From Pseudobdellovibrio exovorus JSS (GTDB lineage Bacteria; Bdellovibrionota; Bdellovibrionia; Bdellovibrionales; Bdellovibrionaceae): a DNA stretch of 64,000 bases. A model generated the notes under the pieces. It was not told where the DNA came from. It saw nothing but the letters and a program-made list of their open reading frames with translations, and searched no databases. The position numbers and the translations under genes were made by a program. Positions 35,044-43,837 of this stretch are shown one piece after another. The stretch covers positions 992,001 through 1,056,000 of the forward strand of contig NC_020813.1 of assembly GCF_000348725.1 (NCBI RefSeq), read 5' to 3'. How positions within the stretch are numbered: position 1 is the stretch's first letter; each line of letters starts with the position of its first letter.

Positions 35044-35781
35044 ATGTTTCACCAGTGGTTTCAGGGGCTTAAACCGATAGCGGTTCTTTCTATATTTCTT
35101 GTTTCGATTTCTTCTCAAGCCAAGCTTTTTAAGAACGCCTATATTTCGTTTGAAATGGATGATGGTTGGTCTTGCACGTTAGAGCAAACGGAATGGGTTT
35201 GTCGTGCAACAGATCCGAATACAGCTAAAGAAGCTATGATTATTTTAACGGCGAAGGAAAAAGGGCCGACAGACTCACTTCCGCTGTATGAAAACCACAT
35301 GAATAATCCGATCAGCGTGGTCAGTAAAGTCAGTGGTCCCATGACTTCAGTGCTGAAATATAAAGTTCAGCAAAATAAAATTAATGATCATATTTGGTTA
35401 GATGCACTTCACCAAGATAGTGAAGTGAAACATTACTTCACTCGTTATTTAGCGACGTTAAAAGGAAATATTGCTGTATTGGTGACGTTCAGTGCACACA
35501 ATAAACACTATTCAAAGCATAGTGAACACTTTAACAGAGCCATTCAAACAATTCGCTTAGCGGATGAGACGAATAATTTAATTGCTGACAGTCGCGGGAT
35601 GGGTGAGTCATACGGACAGAACTCGTCAAGCGGAAGTATTTTTGAAATCTTACAATCAGAAAATGAAAATGCCGGTGGAAAAAAATCTATTTGGCAGAAC
35701 AATATGATACTGGGTGTGGCATTTCTAGTTTTAGCAGCCTTGATCTTTGTGGTCTTCCGTATTTTGAAAAAAAGAAGATAA
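35044..35781 (+). CDS. Hypothetical type I membrane protein
   Basis: A 245-residue protein of no recognised family. An N-terminal signal peptide (KPIAVLSIFLVSISSQA) is followed by a compact alpha/beta domain of about 155 residues (starting YISFEMDDGWSCTLEQTEWVC, with paired cysteines), then a polar linker, one membrane helix (NMILGVAFLVLAALIFVVF) and the basic tail RILKKRR. The domain should therefore face the periplasm with the tail in the cytoplasm. The start has GAGGT six bases upstream. A short open frame of 19 codons ends two bases before it. Confidence 0.7.
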   Translation: MFHQWFQGLKPIAVLSIFLVSISSQAKLFKNAYISFEMDDGWSCTLEQTEWVCRATDPNTAKEAMIILTAKEKGPTDSLPLYENHMNNPISVVSKVSGPMTSVLKYKVQQNKINDHIWLDALHQDSEVKHYFTRYLATLKGNIAVLVTFSAHNKHYSKHSEHFNRAIQTIRLADETNNLIADSRGMGESYGQNSSSGSIFEILQSENENAGGKKSIWQNNMILGVAFLVLAALIFVVFRILKKRR

Positions 35782-35811
35782 TATAAGAGCGATTGAGTCG
35801 TTTTTAAAAGC

Positions 35812-35847
35812 AGAAGTCGTTGGCGAGATTAAATCGCAACGACTTCT
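35812..35847. terminator. Hairpin between convergent genes, overlapping the nfu end
   Basis: AGAAGTCGTTG and CAACGACTTCT, perfect 11-base arms separated by 14 bases. The right arm lies within the last codons of the Nfu gene. T tracts are weak on both sides, so it could be a poor bidirectional terminator. Confidence 0.5.
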
Positions 35848-36371
35848 TTAATTTCAGGGATCAATTCTTTCATACGAACTTCAATGCCGTCTTTTAAAGT
35901 GGCCTGCGAACTTGGGCATCCCGCGCAAGCTCCGCGCATATGGATATAAAGCACATGGTCTTCATATTTTGAAAAGACGATGTCTCCTCCATCTAAAGCA
36001 ACCACGGGTTTGATCTCGTTTTGTAGAATGCGTTTGATTTGCTTTACGACATCACTGTCGTTCTGATTTTCATCTAAACTGGCTTCTAGCTGTAAAAGTA
36101 CAGGCTGGCCACTTTCCACGTGTTCGCCTAGTAAACCAGCAAGAGGTGTTGCTAAAATGTCCCAATCCACCCAGTCCTGCTTGGTGACGGTGACGAAATC
36201 TTCACCTAGATAGACCGATGCCGTCCACGGAAAGCCAAAAATTTTAGCAGCTAAGGGAGATTTTTCGCAGGCATCAACATTAGGGAAGTCGACGCTTTGG
36301 TCAGAAATTTTTTGACCGAAGTTAAACTTCATTGTCGATGGATTTGGGGTAGATTCAAATGTAACTTTCAT
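35829..36371 (-). CDS. Nfu-type iron-sulfur scaffold protein
   Basis: A 180-residue Fe-S carrier. The N-terminal Nfu_N domain begins MKVTFESTPNPSTMKFNF, and the C-terminal NifU domain contains the cluster-binding RGACAGCPSSQATLK with its CxxC. It would deliver Fe-S clusters to client enzymes in the cytosol. I place the start at 36371, where the Nfu_N pattern begins; the frame is open for 13 more codons upstream. It stands alone, with no suf or isc genes in the window. Confidence 0.9.
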   Translation of the reverse strand: MKVTFESTPNPSTMKFNFGQKISDQSVDFPNVDACEKSPLAAKIFGFPWTASVYLGEDFVTVTKQDWVDWDILATPLAGLLGEHVESGQPVLLQLEASLDENQNDSDVVKQIKRILQNEIKPVVALDGGDIVFSKYEDHVLYIHMRGACAGCPSSQATLKDGIEVRMKELIPEIKEVVAI

Positions 36372-36439
36372 AGTGTCAATTAGTTTAGTCTGATCACCCA
36401 CAGAAGTCAATTTATAGTCTTCTGATGACTCTATAAACC

Positions 36440-36468
36440 TTGCTATTGAGGCGCAATTTTACTAAATT
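36440..36468 (+). promoter_or_regulatory. Possible sigma-70-type promoter for aldolase-lysS
   Basis: -35 TTGCTA, 17-base spacer, -10 TAAATT, followed by AAGGAG six bases before the aldolase ATG. Both boxes are imperfect. Confidence 0.4.
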
Positions 36469-36500
36469 TTAGGGCTGTTTGTTTATGATAAGGAGACATC

Positions 36501-37427
36501 ATGACACCTAGAGTGAGAGAGATATTAAGTTGGTATGGATCTGAGAACATTGGTGTATTGACCAATATGGCCCGTATGATGAATACAGGGAAATTGGCTG
36601 GTACGGGTAAACTGGTGATCTTGCCTGTGGATCAAGGCTTTGAGCATGGACCTGCACGTAGTTTTGCCAAGAATCCAGATGCCTACGATCCTGCTTATCA
36701 CTTTGAATTAGCTATTGAGTCAGGTTGTAATGCCTATGCGGCTCCGGTTGGACAGCTTGAAGCTTGTGCTCGCGACTTCGCTGGTGAAATTCCGTTAATT
36801 TTGAAAGTGAATAATTCAGATGTATTATTTGGCTCTAAAGCACCGATCTCGGCTTTAACATCTTCAGTTGATGATGCTTTACGCCTTGGTTGTTCTGGTA
36901 TCGGTTTTACGATCTACCCAGGTTCTCAGCACAGAAAACAAATGTACGAAGAAATTGCTCAAATTTCTCAAGAAGCAAAAAAAGCGGGCTTGGCTGTTGT
37001 GATCTGGTCTTATGCGCGTGGCGAGCAATTATCTAAAGAAGGTGAAACGGGTATTGATGTTATTGCTTACTCGGCTCATATCGCAGCTCAGTTAGGTGCG
37101 AACATCATCAAAGTAAAACCGCCAACAGCTCACATTGAACAAGCCGAAGCGAAAAAAGTTTATGAAGCTCAAGGTATCAAAGTTTCTACTTTAGCTCAAA
37201 GAACTGAACATGTAGTGAAATCTTGTTTCAATGGAAAACGCGTTGTGATTTTCTCTGGCGGGGAAGCAAAAGCGACTCCGGATATTTTGGAAGAAGTAAA
37301 ACAATTGGCACAGGGTGGAGCTTTTGGTTCGATCATGGGTCGTAATGCGTTCCAACGTCCAAAGAAAGAAGCGTTAGAGTTATTGAAAAACGTTATGGAA
37401 ACATTTGCTGGAAAAACTCTGAACTAG
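36501..37427 (+). CDS. Class I fructose-bisphosphate aldolase (DhnA/FbaB type)
   Basis: A 308-residue Schiff-base aldolase of glycolysis and gluconeogenesis, of the archaeal-type/DhnA group. Motifs: LVILPVDQGFEHGPARSF near the N-terminus, VIWSYARG, and the Schiff-base region GANIIKVKPPT with the catalytic lysine. GGEAKATPDILEEV and GSIMGRNAFQRP bind phosphate. Length matches the E. coli FbaB-type proteins roughly (350). lysS follows after 21 bases. Confidence 0.9.
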   Translation: MTPRVREILSWYGSENIGVLTNMARMMNTGKLAGTGKLVILPVDQGFEHGPARSFAKNPDAYDPAYHFELAIESGCNAYAAPVGQLEACARDFAGEIPLILKVNNSDVLFGSKAPISALTSSVDDALRLGCSGIGFTIYPGSQHRKQMYEEIAQISQEAKKAGLAVVIWSYARGEQLSKEGETGIDVIAYSAHIAAQLGANIIKVKPPTAHIEQAEAKKVYEAQGIKVSTLAQRTEHVVKSCFNGKRVVIFSGGEAKATPDILEEVKQLAQGGAFGSIMGRNAFQRPKKEALELLKNVMETFAGKTLN

Positions 37428-37448
37428 TTATCAAGAAAGTGAATTTAT

Positions 37449-38927
37449 ATGTCTGATTTAAACGATAATCCCATAAAAGCTGAAAAAAGAAAAAAACTGC
37501 ATGCTCTAAAAGAAAAGGGCATCAATCCGTATCCATACTCTTTTGATAAGACAGCTCATATCGAAAAGATTATCGCAGACTTTAGCTCTATTGCAGCTGG
37601 TGAAAAGAAAACCGAAAGTGTTTTCCGTATTGCAGGCCGCTTGATGACTAAACGTGAGATGGGTAAAGCCAGTTTCTTCAACGTGCAAGATATGACAGGC
37701 ACCTTACAGTGTTACGTTAAAGTTGAAGAGCTATCAGAAAAAGATAAGACAGCATTTGGCCTTATCGACCTTGGGGACATCGTCGGTCTTGAGGGTTATG
37801 TTTTTAAATCTCAAAAAGGTGAACTGTCTTTGTATGTTAAGACTTTCGAAGTGCTGACAAAGACACTCGAACCACTTCCTGAAAAATTTCATGGTATCCA
37901 AGATGTCGAGATCAAATACCGTCATCGTCACTTGGATCTAATTTCAGATCCAGAATCCCGTGAAGTTTTTGTTAAACGTGGAAAAATCATCAAAGCGATC
38001 AAAAGATTCTTAGATGACCGCGGATTCATGGAAGTTGAAACTCCGGTATTGCAACCACTTTACGGTGGAGCGGCGGCTCATCCGTTCACAACACATCATC
38101 GCGCTTTAGATATGAAGCTCTATATGAAAATATCTCCGGAGCTTTATTTAAAACGCCTGATTGTAGGTGGCTTTGAAAAAGTTTATGAAATCGGTAAGAA
38201 CTTCCGTAATGAAGGGATTGACCGCTCTCATAATCCTGAGTTCACGATGCTAGAGTTCTATGAGGCCTATACAGATTACAACTATCAAATGACTCAATTC
38301 GAAGAGTTGGTGTCTACAGTTTGTAAAGAAATCACAGGCTCAACAACAGTGAACTATCAAGGTAAAGAAGTTAATTTTGCTCCACCTTGGAGACGCCTGA
38401 CAGTTTTAGATGGAATCAAGCAGTACGCTGAAATCGATCCACAAGACGATGCCGCATTAGATTCTTATTTAAAAGCAAATTCGGATAAGCCGGTGCACTT
38501 GGATAAATTATCTCGCGGTGAAAAACAGATGAAAGTATTCGAGATCGCGGCTGAACCTCATTTATGGCAGCCAACATTCGTTATGGATCATCCGGTTGAA
38601 ATCTCTCCGTTGACTAAAATTCATCGTGATAACTCAGCTTTAGTTGAGCGCTTCGAGCCATTCGCAGCTTGCATGGAGATCGGTAACTCGTACTCTGAGT
38701 TAAATGACCCAGAAGAGCAGCGAGCGCGTTTGAAAGAACAAGAATCTAAACGTGGGCATGACGAAGAGGCTCATCCAATGGATGAAGACTTCTTACATGC
38801 TATTGAAACAGGTATGCCGCCAACGGGTGGTGTCGGCCTAGGTATTGAGCGTATCGTGATGATCTTAACGGATCGTCCAAGTATTCGTGATATCATCTTT
38901 TTCCCAACGATGAAGATCAGCCGATAA
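37449..38927 (+). CDS. lysS: Lysyl-tRNA synthetase, class II
   Basis: A 492-residue class II synthetase. The N-terminal OB fold for the anticodon (residues about 60-150) is followed by motif 1 (IKRFLDDRGFMEVETPVL), motif 2 (NFRNEGIDRSHNPEFTMLEFYEAY) and motif 3 (GVGLGIERIVMIL). Length and motifs are standard. The TAA stop overlaps the ATG of a rhodanese-like lipoprotein by one base (TAATG), implying coupling. Confidence 0.96.
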   Translation: MSDLNDNPIKAEKRKKLHALKEKGINPYPYSFDKTAHIEKIIADFSSIAAGEKKTESVFRIAGRLMTKREMGKASFFNVQDMTGTLQCYVKVEELSEKDKTAFGLIDLGDIVGLEGYVFKSQKGELSLYVKTFEVLTKTLEPLPEKFHGIQDVEIKYRHRHLDLISDPESREVFVKRGKIIKAIKRFLDDRGFMEVETPVLQPLYGGAAAHPFTTHHRALDMKLYMKISPELYLKRLIVGGFEKVYEIGKNFRNEGIDRSHNPEFTMLEFYEAYTDYNYQMTQFEELVSTVCKEITGSTTVNYQGKEVNFAPPWRRLTVLDGIKQYAEIDPQDDAALDSYLKANSDKPVHLDKLSRGEKQMKVFEIAAEPHLWQPTFVMDHPVEISPLTKIHRDNSALVERFEPFAACMEIGNSYSELNDPEEQRARLKEQESKRGHDEEAHPMDEDFLHAIETGMPPTGGVGLGIERIVMILTDRPSIRDIIFFPTMKISR

Positions 38928-39460
38928 TGAAGCTATTTTTAGTCGCTATCCTCGTAGGAGCTGCGTTTGTCGGTTGTCAGTCGAAGCCGACAAAAGTAAC
39001 AGAAGAGTCTGGAAACCGTGATTCGCAAAATCAAGTTTTGGTCGATACGCGCACCGCACTTGAATTTGAAAGCTTCCACATTGCGGGTAGTGTGCACTTA
39101 AGATCAGATGATTTTCTAGTTTTACAAAATCCAAAAACTAAAAAACGTATTTTAGATCCTGATATCGAGCAAATCGTTGAACGACTGGCTCGTCGTGGGA
39201 TTTCTCCGAACCGCGAAGTGGTATTGCTTTCAGACCGAGCTGATTCGGTGGAAAATAAAAAGTGGAATTGGCTGTTATTGCAGTTGGATGTGAAGAACGT
39301 GGTGATGATGAGTCTTCCGATTTATCGCGATATTCATAAAAATCGTCCCCCACAAAGTCCCGCGGAACGAGCGTCTGTGTGGTCTGTTGAAAGACCGCAG
39401 CTTATAAAAGCTCAAGCGCAACAGTGCTTTGTGACATGGTCTGACGAGCACTGCCTTTAA
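38927..39460 (+). CDS. Rhodanese-like lipoprotein without catalytic cysteine
   Basis: A 177-residue lipoprotein (lipobox FVGC, Cys17). The mature part reads as a rhodanese fold: VLVDTRTALEFESFHIAGSVHL, then VVLLSDRAD...WNWLLLQLDVKNVVMM. The position of the active-site Cys loop after the VVLL strand holds Ser-Asp instead, so sulfurtransferase activity is not expected; a binding role is more likely. A C-terminal extension contains two cysteines (QQCFVTWSDEHCL). It starts on the last base of the lysS stop. Confidence 0.75.
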   Translation: MKLFLVAILVGAAFVGCQSKPTKVTEESGNRDSQNQVLVDTRTALEFESFHIAGSVHLRSDDFLVLQNPKTKKRILDPDIEQIVERLARRGISPNREVVLLSDRADSVENKKWNWLLLQLDVKNVVMMSLPIYRDIHKNRPPQSPAERASVWSVERPQLIKAQAQQCFVTWSDEHCL

Positions 39461-39476
39461 ATTCTAACAGGCTAAA

Positions 39477-40697
39477 TTAAAAATCTAATTCTAGTTGTTC
39501 TGTGCGATGGACTTCATTTTCTGGAAGCTGAATTTTATCATTGCGATAAAAGGTGATGCTGCTGACAAAGGATCTGAAGTAGTCGGCATACATATGATAG
39601 AATCCATTGTCCCCAGCCTCGCGGCCCCAGCTATTTTGAACTTTCCACTTAATAACTCTGCCTGTAGTTGGGTCTATTTCGTATCCAACAATTTGTACAG
39701 CATGTCCGCCATCGCGTATTGAAAGTTGATCTCGTTGTGTACGGCTCAAAGGGCGGCCATCTTGAGGCATATTAAAAGCAGAAATAGACATGATACCTGT
39801 TTTTCCAGACACAAAATTTCCATTGTGATCGTAAGCCACATAGACATTTTGTCCATTGTCGATAAGGTCTTTCGCCAATCTTTCCACTGTATTGATATTC
39901 GTATCTACTAAGGTGAAAAATTCATTTGAATCTACTTCTGTTTTTACACGTCGATTTGCATTCACAAAAACATGGACAATAGGGTTTGAGAGCTCCGGAA
40001 AGAACTCTTGCTGGAAAGATCGAGGAGTGTATTTTTTATTTCTATAGGTAAATTCCATATTGAAACCACCACCGATGTACTCTTCAAAAGTACGCTTGAT
40101 TTCGGCTTTAGCAGATTCAATAGTTTGTCTTTTCTTCTCGGGGTTGATTTCTGTAGCGTTGCGTGCTTTCGCTCTGGCTACTATATTCTGTAAGTATTCA
40201 CTCATACGTGTGGCAAAAGGCCCTTCGTGAAAGCTTCTAGAGAAAGTCCATGCGGCATCAGGTACAAGTCCTAGCTGCAACATAATACGACGAGATCCGT
40301 AAACGGAGGCTCCAAGCTCTGTTCTAACAGCGTTATTATCGGCTTCCAGTGTACGAATAACACTGTCATGCCAGTGCAGCATACTGAGGTAATGTGTTGA
40401 AAGGCTGATGTTTTGCCCGGTTCGTTGTTTGTGAGTAGATTCTAATTGGCTCACCCATGAGTGTAAGTGACATGTCCCCAATGAACATTGATTTTTAATG
40501 GCTCCTTGAGGCAGTTCTTTGGTGTAATTTCGATTATGTTTAAAATCTGGTCGGAGAGTTCCAAATAGAGGAGTGAATAGGGCCGAGCAGCGAACAGCGG
40601 CTAAACTGTAGTCAAATGACAAAATAAGTAAGCCAGCTAATAATAATTTAGAGGCTAAATGCGGTATAAACGTGTGTGTTCTTTTTAAAAAGTGCAT
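39477..40697 (-). CDS. Secreted papain-like (C1 family) cysteine protease
   Basis: A 406-residue exported protein with a signal peptide (LLLAGLLILSFDYSLAA). The papain-type catalytic set is visible: oxyanion glutamine and nucleophile in IKNQCSLGTCHLHSW, the histidine in DGGHAVQIVGY and the asparagine in KVQNSWG. A long helical insertion separates them (about residues 140-270). It is probably a hydrolase of envelope or prey protein in a predator, by inference. Start ATG 40697; a GTG one codon upstream is possible. Several opposite-strand frames inside it are shadows. Confidence 0.85.
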   Translation of the reverse strand: MHFLKRTHTFIPHLASKLLLAGLLILSFDYSLAAVRCSALFTPLFGTLRPDFKHNRNYTKELPQGAIKNQCSLGTCHLHSWVSQLESTHKQRTGQNISLSTHYLSMLHWHDSVIRTLEADNNAVRTELGASVYGSRRIMLQLGLVPDAAWTFSRSFHEGPFATRMSEYLQNIVARAKARNATEINPEKKRQTIESAKAEIKRTFEEYIGGGFNMEFTYRNKKYTPRSFQQEFFPELSNPIVHVFVNANRRVKTEVDSNEFFTLVDTNINTVERLAKDLIDNGQNVYVAYDHNGNFVSGKTGIMSISAFNMPQDGRPLSRTQRDQLSIRDGGHAVQIVGYEIDPTTGRVIKWKVQNSWGREAGDNGFYHMYADYFRSFVSSITFYRNDKIQLPENEVHRTEQLELDF

Positions 40698-40733
40698 CAC
40701 GTGCTATCAAGCAACTCTGAAGCCAAGTTGGTA

Positions 40734-41687
40734 TTAGGAAGCCTGATCTTTTTCCATTTTAAACAAAATAGAGTACATGGCGTTCAACATATCAGGATCA
40801 AAGCGTCCCGAGATTTTATCTTTCATCATGTTTAAGGCTTCTGTGGGCTTTAAAGGTGTGTTGTAAGAGCGTTGTGTGGTCATGGCATCATAGGTATCAG
40901 TCAAAGCCACGATGCGACCAAAAGGGTGAATTTCGTGTCCCGAAATATCTTGCGGATATCCGCCTCCGGTCCACGATTCATGGTGTTCATAACATGCGGC
41001 TTTGACGGCATCGCTGATATTTTCATGCGCATTCAAAATTTTTAATCCGTAGGCAGGATGTTGGCGCATTTCAAACCATTCATCTTCGCTTAAGGCACCT
41101 TTTTTACAAAGGATTTCTAAAGGCACGTTGCGCTTGCCAATGTCATGAAATAAAGAGCTCTGACCAAGTTCTTCCAGTGTGACTTTATCCATGCCCAGAA
41201 CTTGCCCTAATCCCAGTGAGTAAATGCTCACATCAAAAGAGTGGTTGTAAGTGTAGAAGTCGTGTCCTGTAAGGCTTATCAAATTCCCGATAGATTCAGG
41301 AGCATTGTCCATAAAACTCAATAAGTCCGTGATAATAGGCTTAGCTTCTTCAAGAGCGCGGGCCACATCCGGTGTTTCAAATAAGTCCTCTAAAATAGCA
41401 ATCGAGCTTTCGCGCAAGATCACCGCTTTTTCATCGTTTGAGATCTTGTCTGAATTCATCGAGGATTTAACATAATCACGATAAATTTGTTTGTGTTGGT
41501 TATGGACGAAGAAGGATTCTCCGGTGTCTTTATTGTGAAGATGAGTGATCTTCGTGTCGGTAAGGCTTTCACCCATACGTAAATAAGTGATTATTTTACC
41601 ATCAAGTTGCAAATAAATATCGAACGGCAGCTCTTCAAAAGCCCTTACGGTGCTCAATCGAATGCGAAAATAATCAAACGAAGACAT
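40734..41687 (-). CDS. HD-GYP domain protein with N-terminal extension
   Basis: A 317-residue predicted cyclic di-GMP phosphodiesterase. The first about 130 residues form an unrecognised domain, possibly PilZ- or sensor-like (FDIYLQLDGKIITYLRMGES). The HD-GYP domain follows: HSFDVSIYSLGLG, SLFHDIGKRNVPLEILCKKG, MRQHPAYGLKIL, CYEHHESWTGGGYP and TDTYDAMTTQRSYN. The GYP loop and HD residues are intact. N-terminal layout resembles the 'DUF3391-like plus HD-GYP' group, but I cannot confirm it. It lies divergently from recG with a 62-base gap. Confidence 0.88.
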   Translation of the reverse strand: MSSFDYFRIRLSTVRAFEELPFDIYLQLDGKIITYLRMGESLTDTKITHLHNKDTGESFFVHNQHKQIYRDYVKSSMNSDKISNDEKAVILRESSIAILEDLFETPDVARALEEAKPIITDLLSFMDNAPESIGNLISLTGHDFYTYNHSFDVSIYSLGLGQVLGMDKVTLEELGQSSLFHDIGKRNVPLEILCKKGALSEDEWFEMRQHPAYGLKILNAHENISDAVKAACYEHHESWTGGGYPQDISGHEIHPFGRIVALTDTYDAMTTQRSYNTPLKPTEALNMMKDKISGRFDPDMLNAMYSILFKMEKDQAS

Positions 41688-41749
41688 CTTTTTAATTGTA
41701 GCGTGTTTGTCTGTTTGACGTCTCTTTTATTTTGACATGAAATACATCC

Positions 41750-43837
41750 ATGGCCCTTCGTCTAGAGACAGAAATTCAATATATTAAAGGCGTCGGCCCT
41801 AAACTGGGGGCTCTGTTTTCGCGTCATGGTATTCGAAATGTCTTAGATCTCTTACAGAATTATCCTCGCGCTTATGAAGATCGAAGAGCGGCTCGTAATA
41901 TCGCCAGTTTGCAAGAAGGCGATGTTGTCAGTTTGCGTGCGCGCGTAATGAGTGTCTCATCTTACAACATGGGACGATCCACACGAAAAATCTATGATGT
42001 CTTAATTCGGGATAATACAGGGCAAATTCGCTGTAAGTATTTTCGCACTCCCTACAAAGGATATTTTGAAAGATTTCAAAACGGGCAAGAAATTCGTGTC
42101 GTCGGCAAAGTCACAAACTATCGTGGGCGATTAGAGTTCCATCATCCGGATTTAAAAGATGTGGAACCCGATGAGGATTTGAAAGATGCACTTATTCCTA
42201 TTTATGTTGAAAATGAAGGACTGAGTTCAGCTAAGATATCAAAGATGATTCAGACCTGTCTGAATGAAGTGAAAGAGTGGCCACAAGAAAAGTTGCCCCT
42301 TTCCTTAGTTCAAAAAAATCGACTGATGGCCCTGGACGAGGCGCTGTATCGCCTGCATTGTCCAGAGCCTGAAAATGGTCATTTGTATAATGAATTCAAA
42401 TCCGAGGCTCATCGCCGTGTTATCTTCGAAGAGTTCTTCTGGTTAGAGTTGTATTTAGCCTCTAAGCGCTCTGGTCTTAAAAGTGAAAAAGGATTGGCCT
42501 TTTCTGCTGCTGAACCCAGTGTGAAAAAACTCGCGGATTCGTTGCCGTTTAAACTGACCAATGCGCAGTTGAATTCCTATCGTGAAATAAAAAAAGATCT
42601 TGAGTCAGGTAAACCGATGAATCGCTTGGTTCAAGGGGATGTGGGTTCAGGTAAGACGCTGGTGAGTTTTATGGCGGCGCTAAAGAGCTTTGATTCTAAC
42701 TATCAAACTTGTTTGATGGCACCGACCGAAATTTTAGCAGAGCAGCACTATAAAAACGCACAAAAGCAATTGCAGGAATTAGGTGTTGTTACAGGGCTGT
42801 TGACGGGTAAGACAAAAACCAAAGAGCGCCAAGAAATTTTAGACAAGTTACAAAACGGAGAAATCCACTTTTTGATTGGAACCCATGCTTTAATTGAGGA
42901 TTGGGTGCAGTTTCAAAATTTAGGATTAGTGATTATCGATGAGCAGCATCGATTCGGCGTGGCCCAACGTGGACTTTTGAAAAACAAAGGTCAGTCCCCG
43001 CACTTTTTGATTATGACCGCAACACCGATTCCTCGAACATTAGCTATGACGGTGTACGGGGATTTAGATGTATCGATTATCAACGAAATGCCAGAGGGGC
43101 GGACCCCGATTCAAACGCGTGTAATTAATGAATCCAAACGCCTACCGGCTCTTGATTTTATGGTAAGTCATATCGAGCGCGGTCGTCAGGCTTACATTGT
43201 CTATCCGCTAGTTGAAGAAAGTGAAAAAATTGATTTAAAGAATGCCACTGAAGAGTATGAAAAACTCAAAGTGCAATTTCCAAAAGTTCGGTTCGGACTT
43301 CTGCATGGAAAAATGAAACCTGCAGAAAAAGATGCTGTGATGACAGACTTTCGGGAGCATAAGCTAGATGTTTTAGTTTCAACGACAGTTATTGAGGTCG
43401 GAGTCGATGTTCCCAACGCGACTATTATGATGATTGAACATGCCGATCGCTTTGGATTGTCACAGCTACACCAATTACGTGGACGTGTGGGGCGTGGTCT
43501 TCATAAAAGTTTCTGTGTGATGATTATGGGATATGCAGTTTCACAAGAGACCCGCGAAAGAATTGAATTTATGGAAAGAACCAGCGATGGATTTAAAGTG
43601 GCTGAGTTTGATTTAGAGATTCGTGGCCCAGGTGAATTTATGGGTTCAAGGCAATCCGGTTTAACTGGATTTAAGATGGCCAACCTTGTGCGTGATTTTG
43701 AAATCCTGAAAGTCGCACGGGATGCCGCCTTTGATATTTTACATCGCGACCCACTGCTTAAATCTAAAGAGAATCAGGCTCTTCGCGAAGAATTGATGAA
43801 AGCCTACGGACCTACGGCTTTGGCCGGAATTGCATGA
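41750..43837 (+). CDS. recG: ATP-dependent DNA helicase RecG
   Basis: A 695-residue superfamily 2 helicase that remodels stalled replication forks. An N-terminal wedge/OB domain (IKGVGPKLGALFSRHGI through FRTPYKGYFERF) leads into helicase motifs: Walker A QGDVGSGKT, motif II VIIDEQHRFGVAQR, MTATPIPRTLAMT, and motif VI HQLRGRVGRG. Length matches E. coli RecG (693). The stop overlaps the photolyase start (ATGA), so the two repair genes are coupled. Confidence 0.96.
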   Translation: MALRLETEIQYIKGVGPKLGALFSRHGIRNVLDLLQNYPRAYEDRRAARNIASLQEGDVVSLRARVMSVSSYNMGRSTRKIYDVLIRDNTGQIRCKYFRTPYKGYFERFQNGQEIRVVGKVTNYRGRLEFHHPDLKDVEPDEDLKDALIPIYVENEGLSSAKISKMIQTCLNEVKEWPQEKLPLSLVQKNRLMALDEALYRLHCPEPENGHLYNEFKSEAHRRVIFEEFFWLELYLASKRSGLKSEKGLAFSAAEPSVKKLADSLPFKLTNAQLNSYREIKKDLESGKPMNRLVQGDVGSGKTLVSFMAALKSFDSNYQTCLMAPTEILAEQHYKNAQKQLQELGVVTGLLTGKTKTKERQEILDKLQNGEIHFLIGTHALIEDWVQFQNLGLVIIDEQHRFGVAQRGLLKNKGQSPHFLIMTATPIPRTLAMTVYGDLDVSIINEMPEGRTPIQTRVINESKRLPALDFMVSHIERGRQAYIVYPLVEESEKIDLKNATEEYEKLKVQFPKVRFGLLHGKMKPAEKDAVMTDFREHKLDVLVSTTVIEVGVDVPNATIMMIEHADRFGLSQLHQLRGRVGRGLHKSFCVMIMGYAVSQETRERIEFMERTSDGFKVAEFDLEIRGPGEFMGSRQSGLTGFKMANLVRDFEILKVARDAAFDILHRDPLLKSKENQALREELMKAYGPTALAGIA

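Noticed and set aside
39495-40193. Four short plus-strand open frames inside the C1 protease gene
   Set aside because: They have no ribosome-binding sites and oppose a gene with a full catalytic set; shadows.
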